Below are positions 61,601 to 64,000 of a DNA stretch of 64,000 bases, one piece after another. Every line of letters starts with the position of its first letter. The stretch's first letter is position 1. This DNA is from Cyclina sinensis (lineage: Eukaryota > Mollusca > Bivalvia > Venerida > Veneridae), in contig JAAONU010000023.1 in assembly GCA_012932295.1 (NCBI GenBank), forward strand, positions 127,825 to 191,824, in the 5' to 3' direction. Under the pieces are notes generated by a model. It saw only the letters and a program-made list of their open reading frames with translations, was not told where the DNA came from and did not search any database. The position numbers were made by a program, and so were the translations under genes.

Positions 61601-64000
61601 AAGCTGATGTAGACATTATCAATTAAAGTGTCAACGAATGTATGTAACATTTTGACCCGAACTTCACAGCAATAACAAACAACATCCACATGCTCGAATT
61701 CAATTTCATTTATGTCTGTGTTTTTCTAACTTCTGAACGAACGGCTATCGTACATACATTTGATACGCTTAAATCAGACACACTTTTTGAAATTTTGAAA
61801 AAAAAAATTTCATTTCTATTCAATTAAAGTATACGTGTAGTATATACACCTGTTCACTGTCATTTCTCTTTCACTTTTATGATTTATTGTTAAAAGTACT
61901 AAGTAATGTTTTGAGAACCAGACGCTTTCTATATAATATGATTTAAAGTTGATTTTTAATTGTCAGTCCCTTTTTAAAACATTTGCGCTTTGTGTATTTT
62001 TCATGGGAAAGTACAAAATGTACCATATCTTCTAATCTTGATTGAAATATCTGTCTTTTAATGTGCATTTTGTTTATCTAACAGGTGTCATTCACATTCA
62101 AAGTTCTGTCAGGAAGACACTCTTCGTGTCTTGTACATCAGAACACTCAGTATTTTGTGTTGATTTTTTGAAAAAAAATTACAACTATTATTTCATATCA
62201 AATTTATTACCGTTCTGATTTGATCAAAGTGTGTGGTAAAAAGTTAATCACTGATCACTCACAGATGCCTTGTCCCACGCGCATTCTATTGAATTTTGCA
62301 CGATATTATCTATTATTTTGTCGTCAATTTTCTCATATCATTAAATGTTATTTTGACTTCTTTGCTTTCAATGTAATTCGATATTCCAACCCAATAACAG
62401 TCCTGTCTTTTCCCCGTAAAACAATTAGCAGTTGCAAAGCAAAGGCACGATTTTTGGATCGATTGGGACAATATACTCAACTAAAGCCATTGACGTTTAT
62501 ACCAATTACAGAGAACCACAATTTCATCGCTTGTTGTAAATTCCAGAAAATCTGTCGTTTTTCCCAGACATTATAAAAGTCATGAATGGCCAATTTGCTG
62601 AGTAGATGGCCTCTCCAGTGGAAGCAAGGGCAAGATGTCTTTGATGAGTGTAAATAAAATATTACTAGATCGATTTGTTCGCCGCTTTCTACCTTTTCAT
62701 TAGCACTTTTATTTTTTTGTCTAAATTAAACTTTATTGCGTCTGTCAGATTCTAGTTCTCAGGAAAAAGATATGGGGAACAGGAAATTTCTGGGTTCTGA
62801 CTAAGTGAAGACTGTATATTTAGACAGAAATAATCATATGTAATTGACTTATTCTAGATATGATAAATCAGAAAATCGTTTTTCCCAATTGAAAATAATT
62901 CACTATCATTTTCTCATCTAACTTAATTTCTATTAATCTGAAACCTAAATTTGGCTGTTACAGACTATATTTTTATATTATTGAAAGGTGATATAAAGTT
63001 GGTTTTAAGGAAATCTTACCACTAAACGTACTTATTTACGGACATGAACTGAATCAATATAATGCATTTATAATCCAACAATTTATTACCTTTTAAATTT
63101 ACTCGGATTTTCATGATTGCTATTCTTTCTTCTTTGTATCTACACAAGTTTTAAAACATACCAATTTTACAGACAAACGTTTACTGTTAGAAAAAAAGAT
63201 ATCTGAAATTTCCTTAGTGTACATTCTGTGTAAATTACCTACCACTGAAAATCCTACTATCATACCCCTAATTAAAAGTGCAAGGAACGGTTTAACAGCG
63301 TATTCAACTTAAGAGGATCAGTGTCTTTGCTGTAGTCATTCAGTTAAACCCCTTAACCATTCGTAAGTTATACACCTGCAACGTTCAATTTAATGGTCTT
63401 TTTCATGGCTACTTTCATTCCGCTTTGTAACTTTAAAACGTTGATGACATTGCTATTATGCCTAAGACCTGATGAAATGTAATCTTTAATAATACTCTTT
63501 TAATTGGGGACAATTCTGATGACACTGAACATTGAATTGCATCGATATTGACATTTGATGTAGTACCGACTACTGTTTTGATATGACCTACTTGAAATGT
63601 GGGTGGTACGGGAAAAGATGGTACGAATAATTCATGGGACGAATGAAGGAGGGCGTGTGGAGATTATGTAAAGTTATAAGAATGATTTGTAATTTGTCAA
63701 GTATCTTTTAGAATTAAGTTGAAAGTCAAAATTGATTTATGATTTATTAATCATTAAGGAAGAAAAATAATTGTCGACGCATGTAAAATGTAGTAAATAT
63801 ATTGAACATTTTAATACCACTTGCCAATTATGCTAGTTTCACAATAAATTAGTCAAATTGCAGATCATGGTTTATTTTTTTGCTATTAATATGAACACAT
63901 AATTAGAATTCAACCGCTAAAATGTTCTTAAGCATTTCAACCGAAAGCTTTAAATCACAAAGGCTTTGTCGCTTGGAAAAAAATACCGGATTTATATATT
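58600..64000. other. Upstream intergenic region of NR2E1
   Basis: AT-rich, with no recognised gene. Open frames such as 62,220-62,576 (plus) and 59,527-59,843 (plus) have random-like composition and no splice or domain support. A GAT/AAT trinucleotide run occupies 60,988-61,037. Confidence 0.4.
60988..61037. repeat. GAT/AAT trinucleotide microsatellite
   Basis: ATG/GAT repeats pass into an uninterrupted AAT run. Confidence 0.95.

Noticed and set aside
62220..62576. 118-codon plus-strand frame
   Set aside because: Low-complexity aromatic/Ile-rich composition with no motif, promoter or poly(A) support.

Overview
The window is nuclear DNA of an animal, most likely a bivalve mollusc and possibly a venerid clam. 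Evidence: it is AT-rich, its genes are split by GT-AG introns, it carries two tRNA-headed SINE families of the bivalve type, and it holds dispersed elements with an AGGGCCATGATGGCCCT head. The clam guess comes from memory of similar repeats; no search was run.

Three conserved genes could be rebuilt exon by exon. (1) MED14, minus strand, about 0.35-6.5 kb: the first six coding exons (about 191 residues) of the Mediator scaffold subunit; the rest lies left of the window. (2) Sorbitol dehydrogenase (SORD), plus strand, 19,231-23,460: complete, 8 exons, 351 aa. (3) The orphan nuclear receptor tailless/TLX (NR2E1), minus strand, 44,794-58,295: complete, 8 coding exons, 393 aa, including a 25-nt first exon 7.4 kb upstream of the DNA-binding domain and a 19-nt microexon inside the first zinc finger. 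A fourth minus-strand gene (26,375-27,859) encodes an unrecognised 494-aa basic/acidic protein. A separate coding-looking terminal exon with a poly(A) signal lies just downstream of it (25,564-25,817).

The rest is largely repeats. MED14 introns carry a 54-bp array, a 69-bp array that amplifies the polypyrimidine tract of an exon acceptor, and three modular tandem elements. The 12-kb MED14-SORD intergenic region is a cluster of inverted-repeat elements. The largest (12,240-17,710) is a 5.5-kb palindrome: unique terminal inverted repeats of about 170 bp enclose about 120 copies of a 42-bp satellite, whose orientation flips once near 15,555. This is the most unusual object in the window and looks like a Foldback/Galileo-style transposon whose satellite grew from a motif in its own terminal repeat. 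Downstream of SORD, an inverted-repeat element (23,725-25,140) has been entered by two SINEs and a 36-bp array. A 114-bp satellite (29,490-31,297) shows higher-order structure. The stretches 36-44 kb and 58-64 kb are mostly unannotated AT-rich sequence. The second of these, and the 7.4-kb first intron of NR2E1, are candidate regulatory DNA for NR2E1.

The three conserved genes have unrelated roles (transcription machinery, polyol metabolism, neural/developmental transcription factor). Nothing suggests they work together.
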